A stretch of 64,000 nucleotides of DNA from Boesenbergia rotunda (GCA_024364735.1 JAGFNQ010005191.1:1-64000); one strand, 5' to 3'; shown: positions 1-13,200, counted from the stretch's first letter. Notes: generated from the sequence alone by a model not told the origin. Numbers and translations: made by a program.

Positions 1-2
1 TT

Positions 3-146
3 GGATCTCTAAATGTTGAGTATCATATGGATCTGGAAAGACTCAAGGAAGATGTTAGAAGAGAATCTAAGATGAACCTTGGCAAGGCCTCTTTGACACT
101 TAAAGATCTCCAAAATAAGTTAGAGAAAATGAACAAAGAAAATTAA
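3..146 (+). CDS. possible C-terminal tail of a coiled-coil protein (partial, unidentified)
   Basis: An open frame enters from the left edge and ends at TAA (144-146) after 47 codons. The residues are rich in Lys, Glu, Leu and Asn with a heptad-like spacing (for example LKDLQNKLEKMNKEN), which suggests the end of a coiled coil. No family is recognised. The stop codon lies inside the target-site duplication of the adjacent Mutator-like element, so if this is a gene the element landed at its stop codon or 3' UTR. A chance open frame of this length cannot be excluded. Confidence 0.25.
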   Translation, partial: GSLNVEYHMDLERLKEDVRRESKMNLGKASLTLKDLQNKLEKMNKEN

Positions 147-151
147 TAGTA
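143..151. repeat. left 9-bp target-site duplication of the giant MULE
   Basis: TTAATAGTA directly precedes the terminal inverted repeat and recurs exactly after the right one at 22384-22392. A 9-bp duplication is the usual length for Mutator-like elements. Confidence 0.93.
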
Positions 152-365
152 CGGCAATTTACCAAAGGGCGTACGTAACAATTCGAAATTACCAAAGGGC
201 GTCCCATGGTTTCTATTTTACCAAAGGGCGCAGCCCTTTAAGTGAACTTCCTATTATACCCTTGCGCCACAAAAAACCTTTTCCATTCTCATTTTCGAGA
301 CATCCGAACCACTTTTGCAGTAAAATAAGAATATGTGGTTCAGATGGCAAGGTAGTAGAATTTTT
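152..365 (+). repeat. left terminal inverted repeat of the MULE
   Basis: About 214 bp match the reverse complement of 22170-22383 with scattered substitutions. The first 80 bp contain TTACCAAAGGGCG three times (near 159, 190 and 219), spaced about 30 bp apart. These are candidate transposase-binding repeats. Similarity ends in the stretch after GGTAGTAGAA. Confidence 0.92.
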
Positions 366-613
366 GGTCATTCTCTCTCTCACCGCAACAACGTAAATGG
401 TATTGTTGAAGGAGGACATTGTGCATGCCCTAGTTGTGCTTTAGTCGCTTGCTACTCCCTCGAATCCCTCCGCCCAACCAAAACTTAGGCTCCTATACAG
501 GAAAGTGGTAGTGTGTGATCCTGAGACGGCTTGAAGTGTTAACGTTGAAGTTGATACTGCTCGGCACTATCAAAGTAGGATTTAGGGTTTCTGCAGGGTT
601 GATTTTCATCATA

Positions 614-3600
614 ATGGCAGGAAAAAGGTCTGTGGGTGGTTCCTCATCGTCTTCTTATTTGGCATTAATCACCAAGGTATGTGATATTGTTTATACTTAT
701 TTTGCTGAATAAACACTGCTTGTGATATTGTTTATACTTATTTTTGCTGAATAAATTTGTAATGTATAAAAACTGTAAGGTTCAGATGAGTTTGGGAAAA
801 AATTATATTGGTGCAGTGTTTTAGGCCATTTTAAACATTTTGTTGAAGCATTTGAAATTTTAAATGATCAACACATTGCGAAGATAAAGAGTCGCCCTTC
901 AGTATTTTCTTGGACATTCAAGAATTGCAGCATATCCGGGGAATTTTGGTTAATATATTTGAAAGTTGGGATTCTACCTCGCAAGTTTTTAAATTCTCAA
1001 GTAATAGTTTTAATTATGAATTATAAACAGTATCTATAGTAAGATAAAACTTGGATATAGTTGGCCTTAAATGATTGATATTTGATCAATTTAAATGAGT
1101 GAATTTAAGGTGAAATTCACTTCAGGCCCTCGGTAGGCCTGAAATGATTTTATTTCAAGCCTACCGAGGGCCTGAAGTGAATTTACTTCAGGCCCTCGGT
1201 AGGCCTGAAATGAATTCATTTCAGGCCCAAAGAGAAATAAGTTGAAGCCTATATTGTTGATGATAACTAAATATTTTAATTGTTTCAGGTGTACCGGTTG
1301 CGTTCACCAGACGAGATGTTGCTTTGGTACTGGGTATAGTGGACCGTGGAGTTTTGGTCCCTATTAATTCAACTGAAGTATCGGGTGACCTCTATCGTAC
1401 TTACTTCTCAAAAGAAAAATAACCTACCAGAACAAGAATTGAGGACTTACTTAAACATTATTCTAAAAGTGTTGAATCAGAGGATGATGTGTTATTAGTT
1501 TGTAAATTTTATATTTTGTATATATTTGTTTGTGTTTTATTTTCGTCTAGTACATATAAGGTCCCTCTAGGGCTTATAGATATAGTAGATGATTATGACA
1601 ATCTTGGTAGATTCAACTGGGTGGAAGCTATCCATAAATTTTTGTCTCCCCAATTACCTAAGATTGGGGAATTATTTTCATCAAGTCAAGGAAACCAGAG
1701 GACCACCAACCTCCCTTACGTAAAGGGATTTGCTGGGCTTTTGGCAGTGAGTAGAATTTACCTAAATTATATTTTTTAATATTTTGCTGTCATTAATGTA
1801 ATTGTCTGAAAAACTTTGTGTAGGCATGGTTTTTGGAGCATGTACTCATTCAAAAACATACAATGTTGAAGGACCCCGAATAAATAAGTGGAGGAATATT
1901 CCTTTGCATATTAGTAGGGTGAGGGACCTTGTCAACCAAATCAGGTCCGAAGAGGTAATTATTCTAAACTATGATCTATGTTAGTTTATCTATGTTAGTT
2001 TGATATAGAGGCAGTAAAATTTGTGTACTTGGTAATTGACAGGTGATTGTTGAAATAATTCCTAACCTACATGAAAACACATTGTTTGAAAACCTTGAGA
2101 TTGGGGATGACATTCCACGGGCAATGGAGACATCACAAGGACATGACACAGAAGATGTAAGGTCATGTGGTGAATGCATTCTTAAAGACACCCTAATCAA
2201 GGAGCTAACAGAGGAGAATATATGTTTGAATGAAAGGGTTAAGGAATTACTTTCAATTATTGAAAAAAAGGGCATGGAGGCTCAAGAAAGCTATCCTGTA
2301 GTCAGTCCTCTTTCTGATCCTGTATCTTGTAGAACAAGGAGAGGACGTGACTGAACTCGGTATGATTACAGGGATACTCCAATTGAGAGTCCAGTATGGC
2401 ACCAACTATTACATAAGGGGAAGCGGAGAAAGGAACAAATATCAAATGTCATGGACAAGGGAAAAAGGAAACTTAGTGAGGAGGATATGGATGAAGCAAG
2501 AGAAACCATTATTGTAATGGAAGTCATGTCTGAAGAAGATATAGAGGAGGAGAAAAGAAGGACCTCCGAACTATACAAAATGAGGCAACAAGGCATTGAT
2601 GTATGTGAGTTATTTTCATATAAATTACGTCAAATTTATTGAATTTGGTCATTAATTAGTTTTGTCTAAATTGTATCGATGTAGTTTGTGAAGAAGCATT
2701 TTATGAAGTCGAAGAAGAAAAATCAAGATAAAGAAGTGGCCTACGTGATAAATAAATTGGAGAACCTAAAGTAAGTTATGAAACATAGTTTAGTTAATAT
2801 ATTTGGGGCTTTAATATATAATCTTATCAATTAACTTGGCAGGTTGGATAATGAATTTATCTGGGAGGATACACCCTTTACTTTGAAATTGCATTCATTC
2901 TTACAAATCCTCAATAGAGAGGTTTTTACAAAAGGCGAGGTCATTGATGTCTTCTGTAAAATGTTATTTAGGGGAGCATCCACATCTGGTAGGCCATACA
3001 ACAAGTCAATATATTATTCAACCTTCTTCACAGTAAGTGATGTAAATTAGTATGAATTAATAGATTGTAGAAGACCTAGAATTATGATGTGGTTATTAAT
3101 AATTTTGATTTTGCAACTATTTAGGCTTCAATAAGATCGTCAAGAAAGTTTTCCATGCAACAAGTGATGAAGACGGATATGATAGAACAAGGGTTTAGAT
3201 ATATTTTAATACCTTTGTGCAGTGATAATACACACTTTCGCTTGTTGGCGGTGGATACAGAAGCAATGACTTTCATTCATTTAAATTCTCTTGCTAGTGG
3301 TCATAAATATAAGCATGATTTTGACTCAGCGGTGAGCTACCGACCTTTATTCATATATATGTTCATCATTTGGTAAAAAATGTCATTGAAATTCATGATA
3401 TATTTGACAGGTAAAAGAACTTAAACAATATACTCGCGAGGAACTTACGGCTATTCATCCATATCTACAAAGTCATCATCCCTTAGACAAATGGCCCTCC
3501 GTCAGACAAAAATATCCCCAACAAGAACATAGGTCAGTAAGTGAGGAAGGGTTTGAAAATTGTAAAATCATCAAAGTATTTTATTACCCCACTTATTGAA

Positions 3601-3769
3601 ATCAGAAATACTGTTTGTTATTTTCAGCGTGGACTGTGCCTTCTTAGTTATGCAATATGTCCGATGTCTCCTATATGATGAGAAGATGGATTTCGAACAA
3701 GGAGATATGACGAAAATGAGATTTGATCTGATAGTAAATATTATGGGAGACATGTATTGTAAAACATGA
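614..3769 (+). pseudogene. Ulp1/SENP-like C48 protease gene, copy A of the MULE (broken, multi-exon)
   Basis: Ulp1-family enzymes cleave SUMO-type isopeptide bonds; in MULEs their role is unknown. Exon-like blocks lie at about 614-676, 824-1000, 1291-1748, 1824-1953, 2043-2599, 2686-2772, 2843-3032, 3125-3330, 3410-3530 and 3628-3769, most joined by GT/AG borders. The C-terminal blocks show the C48 core: His at 3233-3235 (NTHFRLLAVD), Asn where the catalytic Asp is usual (3284-3286, HLNSL), Gln in PQQEH, and Cys at 3635-3637 (VDCAFLV). N-terminal blocks align with copy B (14941-17856) and look like the DUF1985-type region of such proteins. Breaks are TAA at 1420-1422, a likely one-base loss in the C-run at 1874-1877, and TGA at 2352-2354. 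The join of the first two exons is unresolved. The protease call is fairly firm; the exon map is approximate. Confidence 0.75.
1115..1235. repeat. palindromic minisatellite, locus 1 (in an intron of Ulp1-like copy A)
   Basis: Three to four units of the form TTCAGGCCCTCGGTAGGCCT-GAA alternate in orientation. Each is a near-perfect palindrome separated by a few A/T bases. The locus sits between exon-like blocks ending near 1000 and starting near 1291. Confidence 0.8.
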
Positions 3770-4304
3770 CACTATCAATCTCTTGAAGTAATGTTCTAAG
3801 AAAATATCCTTTGCTGGTGATTCAGCTCCATTTGTATAGAATTTGTGTAATTTGTATGAATATAATTTATTGTCGAGAAAAACAAAACAATTGTGTGATG
3901 TTGATTCATATTGAGTTGCTGCAATGTAGTGTACCAACTGATACGGTAAGAAAACATAACTCATAATGATTTGGACTAAGTTTGCACACCAGAAATAACA
4001 TCTCTTTGGTTAACTCTAACTACTGATATATATCCAAGTATCGAAGGTCCATTAGTGGGTTTCTGATACATAATTTGAAAATATGACTTAATGGTCTCGA
4101 ATGAATTGAAAATTGGTATACATTCTGTATTGACTTAGTAAGATGGATTATCTCTACCATAAATTTAAAAAACTTGTTTCAAATTCTAAAGATTAAAAAT
4201 TAAATAAAATTACAGGATTTGGTCACAACTTGTAGATAAATATAGAATATTAATTTATAAATCAAGATTTTATTTAATAGCCAAGGTGAGCATGAACTTA
4301 ACTT
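3770..4304. other. AT-rich spacer after Ulp1-like copy A
   Basis: No open frame or repeat of note is seen. It separates the gene end from the palindromic minisatellite. Confidence 0.5.
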
Positions 4305-4570
4305 TTCAGGCCCACGGTGGGCCTGAAATAAAATGATTTCAGGCCCACGGTGGGCCTGAAATAAATCATTTCAGGCCCACGGCGGGCCTGAAATAAAAAC
4401 ATTTCAGGCCAAAGGAGGGCCTGAAATAAAACCTTTCAGGCCCAACGTGGGCCTGAAATCACTTCAATTCAGGCCCAGTTTGGGGCTGAATAGATCCATT
4501 TCAGGCCCAGGGTGGGCCTGAAATCAAGTGATTTCAGGCCCACCGTGTGCCTCAACTGGGAAAATTTCAG
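4305..4570. repeat. palindromic minisatellite, locus 2
   Basis: About eight near-palindromic units (TTCAGGCCCACGGTGGGCCT type) follow each other at roughly 30-bp spacing. Each could form a GC-rich hairpin. The locus marks the left edge of the 158-bp satellite array. Confidence 0.88.
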
Positions 4571-4687
4571 GGTCTCTGTTAACCATTAAATACTTCTGAT
4601 TTAAGTAGGTGGATAAAAAATTTGTAGTTGTATAGGTGTTACACGTTTATAGAACATAACTCATAAATATTGGTACTTAGTGTGCAC

Positions 4688-7600
4688 ATAAAAACTCACT
4701 GCTATAGCATTGGGCACCCAAAACCTCATCTCCTAGCTCAACCTTATCTACTGATATAGGTTTTTCAGAATTCCAGATATGTGAGGTCGATCAGTGAGTT
4801 TTGCTCAAAACTCACTGATATACCTAAGCGAATCCTATAGCAACGGTGATACAACAAGATAAGAGATTTAGGCACCCAAAATCTCATCTTCTACCTCAAC
4901 CCAATCTACTGATATAGGTTTTTCAGAATTCCAGATATGGGAGGTCCATCAGTGAGTTTTGTTCAAAATTCACAGATATACCTAAGCCACTTCTATAGCA
5001 ATGGTGATACAGCAAGATTAGAGGTTTGGGCACCCAAAATCTCATCTCCAACCTCAACCCTATCTACTGATATAGGTAATTCAGAATTCCAGATATGGGA
5101 GGTCCATCAGTGAGATTTGCTCAAAACTCACTGATATACCCAAACCACTCCTATAGCAATGGTGATACAGCAAGATTAGAGGTTTGGGCATCGAAAATCT
5201 CATCTCCTACCTAAACCCTATCTACTGATATAGGTTTTTCAGAATTCCAGATATGGGAGGTCCATCAGTAAGTTTTGCTCAAAACATACTGATATACCTA
5301 AACCACTCCTATAGCAATGGTGATATATCAAGATTAGAGGTTTGGGCACCCAATAACTCATCTCCTATCTCAACCCTATCTACTGATATAGGTTTTTCAG
5401 AATTCCAGATATGGGAGGTCCATCAGTGAGTTTTGCACAAAACTCACTGATATACCTAAGCCACACCTATAGCAATGGTGATACAACAAGATTAGAGGTT
5501 TGGGCACCCAAAATCTCATCTCCTACCTCAACCCTATCTACTGATATAGGTTATTCAGAATTCCAGATATGGGAGGTCCATCAGTCAGTTTTGCTCAAAA
5601 CTCACTGATATACCTAAGCCACTCCTCTAGCAATGGTGATACAGCAAGATTAGAGGTTTGGGCACCGAAAATCTCATCTCCAACCTCAACCCTATCTACT
5701 GATATAGGTTTTTCAGAATTCCAGATATGGGAGGTCCATCAGTGAGTTTTGCTCAAAACTCACTGATATACCTAAACCACTCCTATAGCAATGGTGATAC
5801 AGCAAGATTAGAGGTTTGGGCACCCAAAATCTCATCTCCTACCTCAACCCTATCTACTGATATAAGTTTTTCAGAATCCAGATATGGGAGGTCCATCAGT
5901 GAGTTTTGCTCAAAATTCACTGATATACCTAAACCACTCCTATAGCAATGGTGATACAGCAAGATTAGAGGTTTGGGCACCCAAAATCTCATCTTCTACC
6001 TCAACCCTATCTACTGATATAGGTTTTTCAGAATTCTAGATATGGGAGGCCCATCAGTGAGTTTTGCTCAAAACTCATTGATATACCTAAGTCACTCCTA
6101 TAGTAATGGTGATACAGCAAGATTAGAGGTTTGGGCACCCAAAATCTCATCTCCAATCTCAACCCTATCTACTGATATAGGTTTTTCAGAAGTCCAGATA
6201 TGGGAGGTCCATCAGTGAGTTTTGCTCAAAACTCACTGATATACCTAAATCACTCCTATAGCAACGGTCATACAGCAAGATTAGAGGTTTGGGCACCCAA
6301 AATCTCATCACCTTCCTCAACCCTATCTACTGATATAGGTTTTTCAGAATTCCAGATATGAGAGGTCCATCAGTGAGTTTTGCTCAAAACTCACTGATAT
6401 ACCTAAACCACTATAATAGCAATGGTGATACAGCAAGATTAGAGGTCTGAACACCCAAAATCTCATCTCCTACCCCAACCCTATCTACTGATATAGGTTT
6501 TTCAGAATTCCAGATATGGGAGGTCCATCAGTGAGTATTGCTCAAAACTCACTTATATACCTAAACCACTCCTATAGCAATGGTGATACAGCAAGATTAG
6601 AGGTTTGGGCACCCAAAATCACATCTCCTACCTCAACCCTATCTACTGATATAGGTTTTTCAAAATTCCAGATATGGGAGGTCCATCAGTGAGTTTTGCT
6701 GATAACTCACTAATATACCCAAACCACTCCTATAGCAATGGTGATACAGCAAAATTAGAGATTTGGGCACCCAATATCTCATCTCCTACCTCAACCCTAT
6801 CTACTGATATAAGTTTTTCAGAATCCAGATATGGGAGGTCCATCAGTGAGTTTTGCTCAAAATTCACTGATATACCTAAACCACTCCTATAGCAATGGTG
6901 ATACAGCAAGATTAGAGGTTTGGGCACCCAAAATCTCATCTCTACCTCAACCCTATCTACTGATATAGGTTTTTCAGAATTCTAGATATGGGAGGCCCAT
7001 CAGTGAGTTTTGCTCAAAACTCATTGATATACCTAAGTCACTCCTATAGTAATGGTGATACAGCAAGATTAGAGGTTTGGGCACCCAAAATCTCATCTCC
7101 AATCTCAACCCTATCTACTGATATAGGTTTTTCAGAAGTCCAGATATGGGAGGTCCATCAGTGAGTTTTGCTCAAAACTCACTGATATACCTAAATCACT
7201 CCTATAGCAACGGTCATACAGCAAGATTAGAGGTTTGGGCACCCAAAATCTCATCACCTTCCTCAACCCTATCTACTGATATAGGTTTTTCAGAATTCCA
7301 GATATGAGAGGTCCATCAGTGAGTTTTGCTCAAAACTCACTGATATACCTAAATCACTCCTATAGCAACAGTGATACAGCAAGATTAGAGGTTTGGGCAC
7401 CCAAAATCTCATCTCCTACCTCAACCCTATCTACTGATATAGGTTTTTCAGAATTCCAGATATGAGAGGTCCATCAGTGAGTTTTGCTCAAAACTCACTG
7501 ATATACCTAAATCACTCCAATTGCAATGATGATACAGCAATATTAGAGGTCTGAACACCCAAAATCTCATCTCCTACCTCAACCCTATCTACTGATATAG

Positions 7601-7946
7601 GTTTTTCAGAATTCCAGATATGGGAGGTCCATCAGTGAGTTTTGCTCAAAACTCACTGATATACCTAAACCACTCCTATAGCAATGGTGATACAGCAAGA
7701 TTAGAGGTTTGGCCACCCAAAATCACATCTCCTACCTCAACCCTATCTACTGATATAGGTTTTTCAGAATTCCAGATACGGGAGGTCCATCAGTGAGTTT
7801 TGCTCATAACTCACTAATATACTTAAACCACTCCTATTGCAATGGTGATACAGCAAGATTAGAGATTTGGGCACCCAATATCTCATCACCTACCTCAACC
7901 CTATCTACTGATATAGGTTTTTCAGAATTCCAGATATGGGAGGTCC
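4688..7946. repeat. 158-bp satellite array, left block (about 20 monomers)
   Basis: Successive CACCCAAAATCTCATCTCC starts at 4873, 5031 and 5189 give a period of 158 bp. Each monomer includes TCAGTGAGTTTT-GCTC-AAAACTCACTGA, an inverted repeat with 12-bp arms and a 4-base loop. Monomers 5727-6360 recur at 6674-7307 with the same private variants, which shows a 947-bp (six-unit) internal duplication. Open frames here are products of periodicity and not genes. The block is split from the right block (10242-14172) by a solo LTR. Confidence 0.95.
7942..7946. repeat. 5-bp target duplication of the solo LTR (left; right copy 10242-10246)
   Basis: GGTCC occurs on both sides of the insert. Joining the flanks restores the satellite monomer exactly. 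Confidence 0.9.
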
Positions 7947-10241
7947 TGTTAGTGATATGAGAGAAGTGTCCTAAGGCAATCGCCTTATGATTGTAAACAT
8001 TCATTTTAATAAATGATAATTCACTATTTGAGTATACATGTTTGTGTATTTGATTGGGATCTTAAACTCATCTACTGAATGTCCGCAATACAATTCACAG
8101 CATAAGAGAATTTATGATGGGATCACAACTAGTGATTATCTCTAAATGTGCAATTGTGAAGTATTGAAAATATCCCTAGTCGATGAATTGATAAATACGG
8201 ACACTATCAATTCTGTTGAGACTAGCATGGGTTATTCTCTAATCAGCTGATTCTCACTGGCTGGTGACATTGGGAGGTCCGGAGATAAACATGGATGCTA
8301 GTTAAGGGAACTAGTTCATTGGAGTGACTAGCTGTAAAACTTCATATGGTAATCTATATAGATATGTCAATGAAGTTCTTACTGCGGCTTAAGTGCGATG
8401 TTCCTTTGACTTGCGGTGTTCAAGTCATCTTGGTCATGGAGACTTATACTTTAACATCTTAAGCAAGCATCTCCTAGGAGGTGTGTACCCAGGATGGTTG
8501 GGTATAAGCTGAAGTGCCCGAAGATGTTTGAGCAGCCTACAAAGGATTCACCACTCCTTGCGAGGAGATGTATACCCAGGCCTATCGTCGGATTGTTACT
8601 CAAAGCCTCTGGCCAGAGCATATCATGTTTAGAGTATGAGTCTCTTAAATACATGAGAGTAATTAGAAATCCAAAGGACGAGAAAGACACTACTTGGGTT
8701 AGGTGTGACGTAGTCAGCCTAGTGGGGACTGACACAAATAGACCGTGTCCTGAACCAAGTGGGTATAAGATGGTGAAAGGAATGGGGCACGATTCATTAG
8801 AGCTGCTGAAGGGTTTCAGAATAATTTCTTCTGAGGTCAAACCGTTGATCTTTCGATTAATTGGGGATCATGATGTACTACTAGGTGCCACTCATGATCG
8901 TTCTATAATTGGTTGATTATAGACGGCCAACATAAATCGAAAGCCTATTTAGTCACACGCACTACGAGTAATCCGAGGGATTTAAAACGAGTTGAAAATT
9001 AGATTTTCCGATCAAGAGAAATAAGTCGAATCTGAGTTAATCAGAGGCGCAATGGAAGCTAAAATTGGCTAAGTCTTTTGAAGGCTTGTTGGGCGAATTA
9101 AATGAGTTTAATTCGCGATTGGTGGGGCTTGAAGTGGCCGGCCAAAGAGGGTGCCCACCCTCTTTGGTTTGGCCGACCACATTAAAGGGAGAAAACCATT
9201 TTATTTGGTTTAATTAATAAAATAGATCTAGCACGATTTATTTTATAAATTATGGATAAATAAATTTATATAAAGAAATTTATATAAATAAATTTATAGA
9301 AATTTATTCTTTTATGGAAGTTAAAATAATCCATGAATTGGTTTATTTTAATTTTATAAAATCAATTATGAATTGATTTTTCCATAATAAGAAAGTTTAT
9401 AAATTTTTATAAAATTTATTCCATAATAAAAGGAGAGAAGGTATTTGTTTTATTATAAAGTTAGTTATAATAAAACTTGGCTTAAACGGAATAATTAATA
9501 AGAGAATTTATAGGATAAATTTCTTATGTAAAATTCCTTTAAAGAAGAGACTTAGCAAGGGAGAAGCAACTATATAAGGAACCAAAGGCAAGCTTTCAAT
9601 TCCTAATTGATAATTGAGTTATCAAAAGATTAGAAGCTCCCTCTCTCTCTTATTCTCTTCTCTTCTCTTCTCTCTTCCCCATTAGGGCCGGCGCCCCTTA
9701 ATAGGATTAGGGCCGGCTCCCCTTCATCCCACCTAGGTCCGGCGCCCCTAGCACACCCTAGGGTGGTTGCCGTGAGCTATCAAGAAGAAGGAGAAGCCAA
9801 CCGAGAAGAAGAAGAAGCGGATCACATCTCCTTCCTTCTCGGAATTCGATTCCGATTCTTGGTGGTTAGTTTCCTTTCTTTTCTCTTGACCTTCTAGTTG
9901 TGCCTTTAGAGAATCTAGTAGTTCTCGTCGGCACAAAACTCGTGACTTTGCGAAGTCATCCCGAAGAGAACTCGGCGTGGACGCGAATAGAGGCGAAGCT
10001 TCCAAGGGACGCTACGGTTGGATCTCGTCCCTTTTCTTCGAGTTACGCGAGGTACAAAGTAAATTAGTTTACCTTTCCGCAATGTTTTAATTTATGATTA
10101 CGTCCACACATCATAAGGTCGCATGCAAGATACGTGGTTAAAATAATTTGTGAAATTATTTTATGCTAATTCTTCCGCTGCACGTAAAATTTTAAAATAT
10201 TACGAACCCATATCCTTCTCAACATGCACCCGGTCCCAACA
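7947..10241 (+). mobile_element. solo LTR (copia-like, Angela/BARE-style) inserted in the satellite
   Basis: The insert begins TGTTAGTGATATG and ends GGTCCCAACA (TG...CA with TGTT/AACA ends). It is flanked by the direct repeat GGTCC (7942-7946 and 10242-10246), so it is an LTR integration. No second LTR or internal coding region is present, which implies LTR-LTR recombination. A TATA box (TATATAA, 9571-9577) with the G+C-richer tract after it marks the U3/R border. At 9137-9175 a hairpin CCAAAGAGGGTG/CCCACCCTCTTTGG lies just upstream of an A/T-rich tract. A 140-codon open frame at 8494-8916 is regarded as fortuitous. Clade assignment rests only on length and end sequence. Confidence 0.85.
9571..9577 (+). 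promoter_or_regulatory. TATA box of the solo LTR
   Basis: TATATAA precedes the part of the LTR expected to be R/U5. Its orientation agrees with the TG...CA reading on the plus strand. Confidence 0.55.
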
Positions 10242-13200
10242 GGTCCATCAGTGAGTTTTGCTCAAAACTCACTACGATACCTAAACCACTCCTATAGCAA
10301 TGTGATACAGCAAGATTAGAGGTTTGGGCACCCAAAATCTCATCTCCTACCTCAACCCTATCTACTGATATAGGTTTTTCATAATTCCAGATATGGGAGG
10401 TCCATCAGTGAGTTTTGCTCAAAACTAACTGATATACCTAAGTCACTCCTATAGCAATGGTGACACAGCAAGATTAGAGGTTTGGGCACCCATAATCTCA
10501 TCTCCTACCTCAACCCTATCTACTGATATAGGTTTTTCAGAATTCCAGATATGGGAGGTCCATCAGTGAGTTTTTCTCAAAACTCACTGATATACCTAAA
10601 CCACTCCTATAGCAATGGTGATACAGCAAGATTAGAGGTTTGAGCACCCAAAATCTCATCTCCTACCTCAACCCTATCTACTGATATAGGTTTTTCAGAA
10701 TTCTAGATATGGAGGTCCATCAGTGAGTTTTGCTCAAAACTCACTGATATACCTAAGACACTCCTATAGCAATGGTGATACAGCAAGATTAGAGGTTTGG
10801 GCACCCAAAATCTCATCTCCTACCTCAACCCTATCTACAAATATAGGTTTTTCAAAATTCCAGATATAGGAGGTCTATCAGTGAGTTTTGCTCAAAACTC
10901 ACTGATATACCTATGCCACTCCTATAGCAATGGTGATACAGCAAGATTAGAGGTTTGGGCACCCAAAATATCATCTCCTACCTCAACCCAATCTACTGAT
11001 ATAGGTTTTTTAGAATTCCAGATATGGGAAGTCCATCAATGAGTTTTGCTCAAAACTCACTGATATACCTATGTCACTCTTATAGCAATGGTGATACAGC
11101 AAGATTAGAGGTTTGGGCACCCAAAATCTCATCTCCTACCTCAACCCTATCTACTGCTATAGGTTTTTCAGAATTCCAGATATGGGAGGTCCATCAGTGA
11201 GTTTTGCTCAAAACTCACTAATATACCTAAACCACTCCTATAGCAATGGTGATACAGCAAGATTAGAGGTTTGGGCACCCAAAATCTCATCTCCTACCTC
11301 AACCCTATCTACTGATATAGGTTTTTCAGAATTCCAGATATGGGAGGTCCATCAGGGAGTTTTGCTCAAAACTCACTGTTATACCTAAACCACTCCTATA
11401 GCAATGGTGATACAGCAAGATTAGAGGTTTGGCCACCCAAAATCTCATCTCCTACCTCAACCCTATCTACTGATATAGGTTTTTCAGAATTCCAGATATG
11501 GGAGGTCCATTAGTGAGTTTTGCTCAAAACTCACTAATATACCTAAACCACTCCTATAGCAATGGTGATACAACAAGATTGAGGTTTGGGCACCCAATAT
11601 CTCATCTCCTACCTCAACTCTATCTATTGATATAGGTTTTTCAGAATTCCAGATATGGGAGGTCCATCAGTGAGTTTTGCTCAAAACTCACTGATATACC
11701 TAAGCCACTCCTATGGCAATGGTGATACAGCAAGATTAGAGGTTTGGGCACCCAAAATCTCATCTCCTACCCCAACCCTATCTACTGATATAGATTTTTC
11801 AGAATTCCAGATATGGGAAGTCCATCAGTGAGTTTTGCTCAAAACTCACTAATATACCTAAGCCACTCCTATAGCAATGGTGATACAGCAAGATTAGAGG
11901 TTTGGGCACCCAAAATCTCATCTCCAACCTCAACCCTATCTACTGATATAGGTTTTTCAGAATTCCATATATGGGAGGTCCATCAGTGAGTTTTGCTCAA
12001 AACTCACTGTTATACCTAAACCACTCCTATAGCAATGGTGATACAGCAAGATTAGAGGTTTGGACACCCAAAATATCATCTCCTACCTCAACCCTATCTA
12101 CTGATATAGGTTTTTTAGAATTCCAGATATGGGAAGTCCATCAATGAGTTTTGCTCAAAACTCACTGATATACCTATGTCACTCTTATACCAATGGTGAT
12201 ACAGCAAGATTAGAGGTTTGGGCACCCAAAATCTCATCTCCTACCTCAACCCTATCTACTGATATAGGTTTTTCAGAATTCCAGATATGGGAGGTCCATC
12301 AGTGAGTTTTGCTCAAAACTCACTGATATACCTAAGTCACTCCTATAACAATGGTGATACTGCATGATTAGAGGTTTGGGCACCCAAAATCTCATCTCCT
12401 ATTTGAACCCTATCTACTGATATAGGTTTCTCAGAATTCCAGATATTGGAGGTCTATCAGTGAGTTTTGTTCAAAACTCACTGATATACCTAAGCCACTC
12501 CTATAGCATTGGTGATACAGCATGATTATAGGTTTGGGCACCCAAAATCTCATCTCCAACCTCAATCCTATCTACTGATATAGGTTTTTCAGAATTCCAG
12601 ATATGGGAGGTCCATCAGTGAGTTTTGCTCAAAACTCATTGATATACCTAAACCACTCCTATAGCAATGGTCATACAGCAAGATTAGAGGTTTTGGCACC
12701 CAAAATCTCATCTCCTACCTCAACCCTATCTACTGATATAGGTTTTTCAGAATTCCAAACACGGGAGGTCCATCAGTGAGTTTTGCTCAAAACTCACTGA
12801 TATACCTAAACCACTCCTATAGCAATGGTGATACAGCCTGATTAGAGATTTGGGCACCCAAAATATCATCTCCTACCTCAACCCTATCTATTGATATAGA
12901 TTTTTCATAATTCCAGATATGGGAGGTCCATCAGTGTGTTTTTCTCAAAACTCACTGATATACCTAAACCACTCCTATAGCAATGGTTATACAACAAGAT
13001 TAGAGGTTTGGGCACCAAATATCTCATCTCCTACCTCAACCCTATCTATTAATATAGGTTTTTCAGAATTCCAGATATGGGAGGTCCATCAGTGAGTTTT
13101 GCTCAAAACTCACTGATATACCTAAACCACTCCAATAGCAATGGTGATACAGCAAGATTAGAGGTTTGGACACCCTAAATCTCATCTCCTACCTCCACCC

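Noticed and set aside
8451..8916. 129- and 140-codon open frames in the solo LTR
   Set aside because: Opposite-strand overlapping frames inside LTR U3 sequence, no family resemblance.
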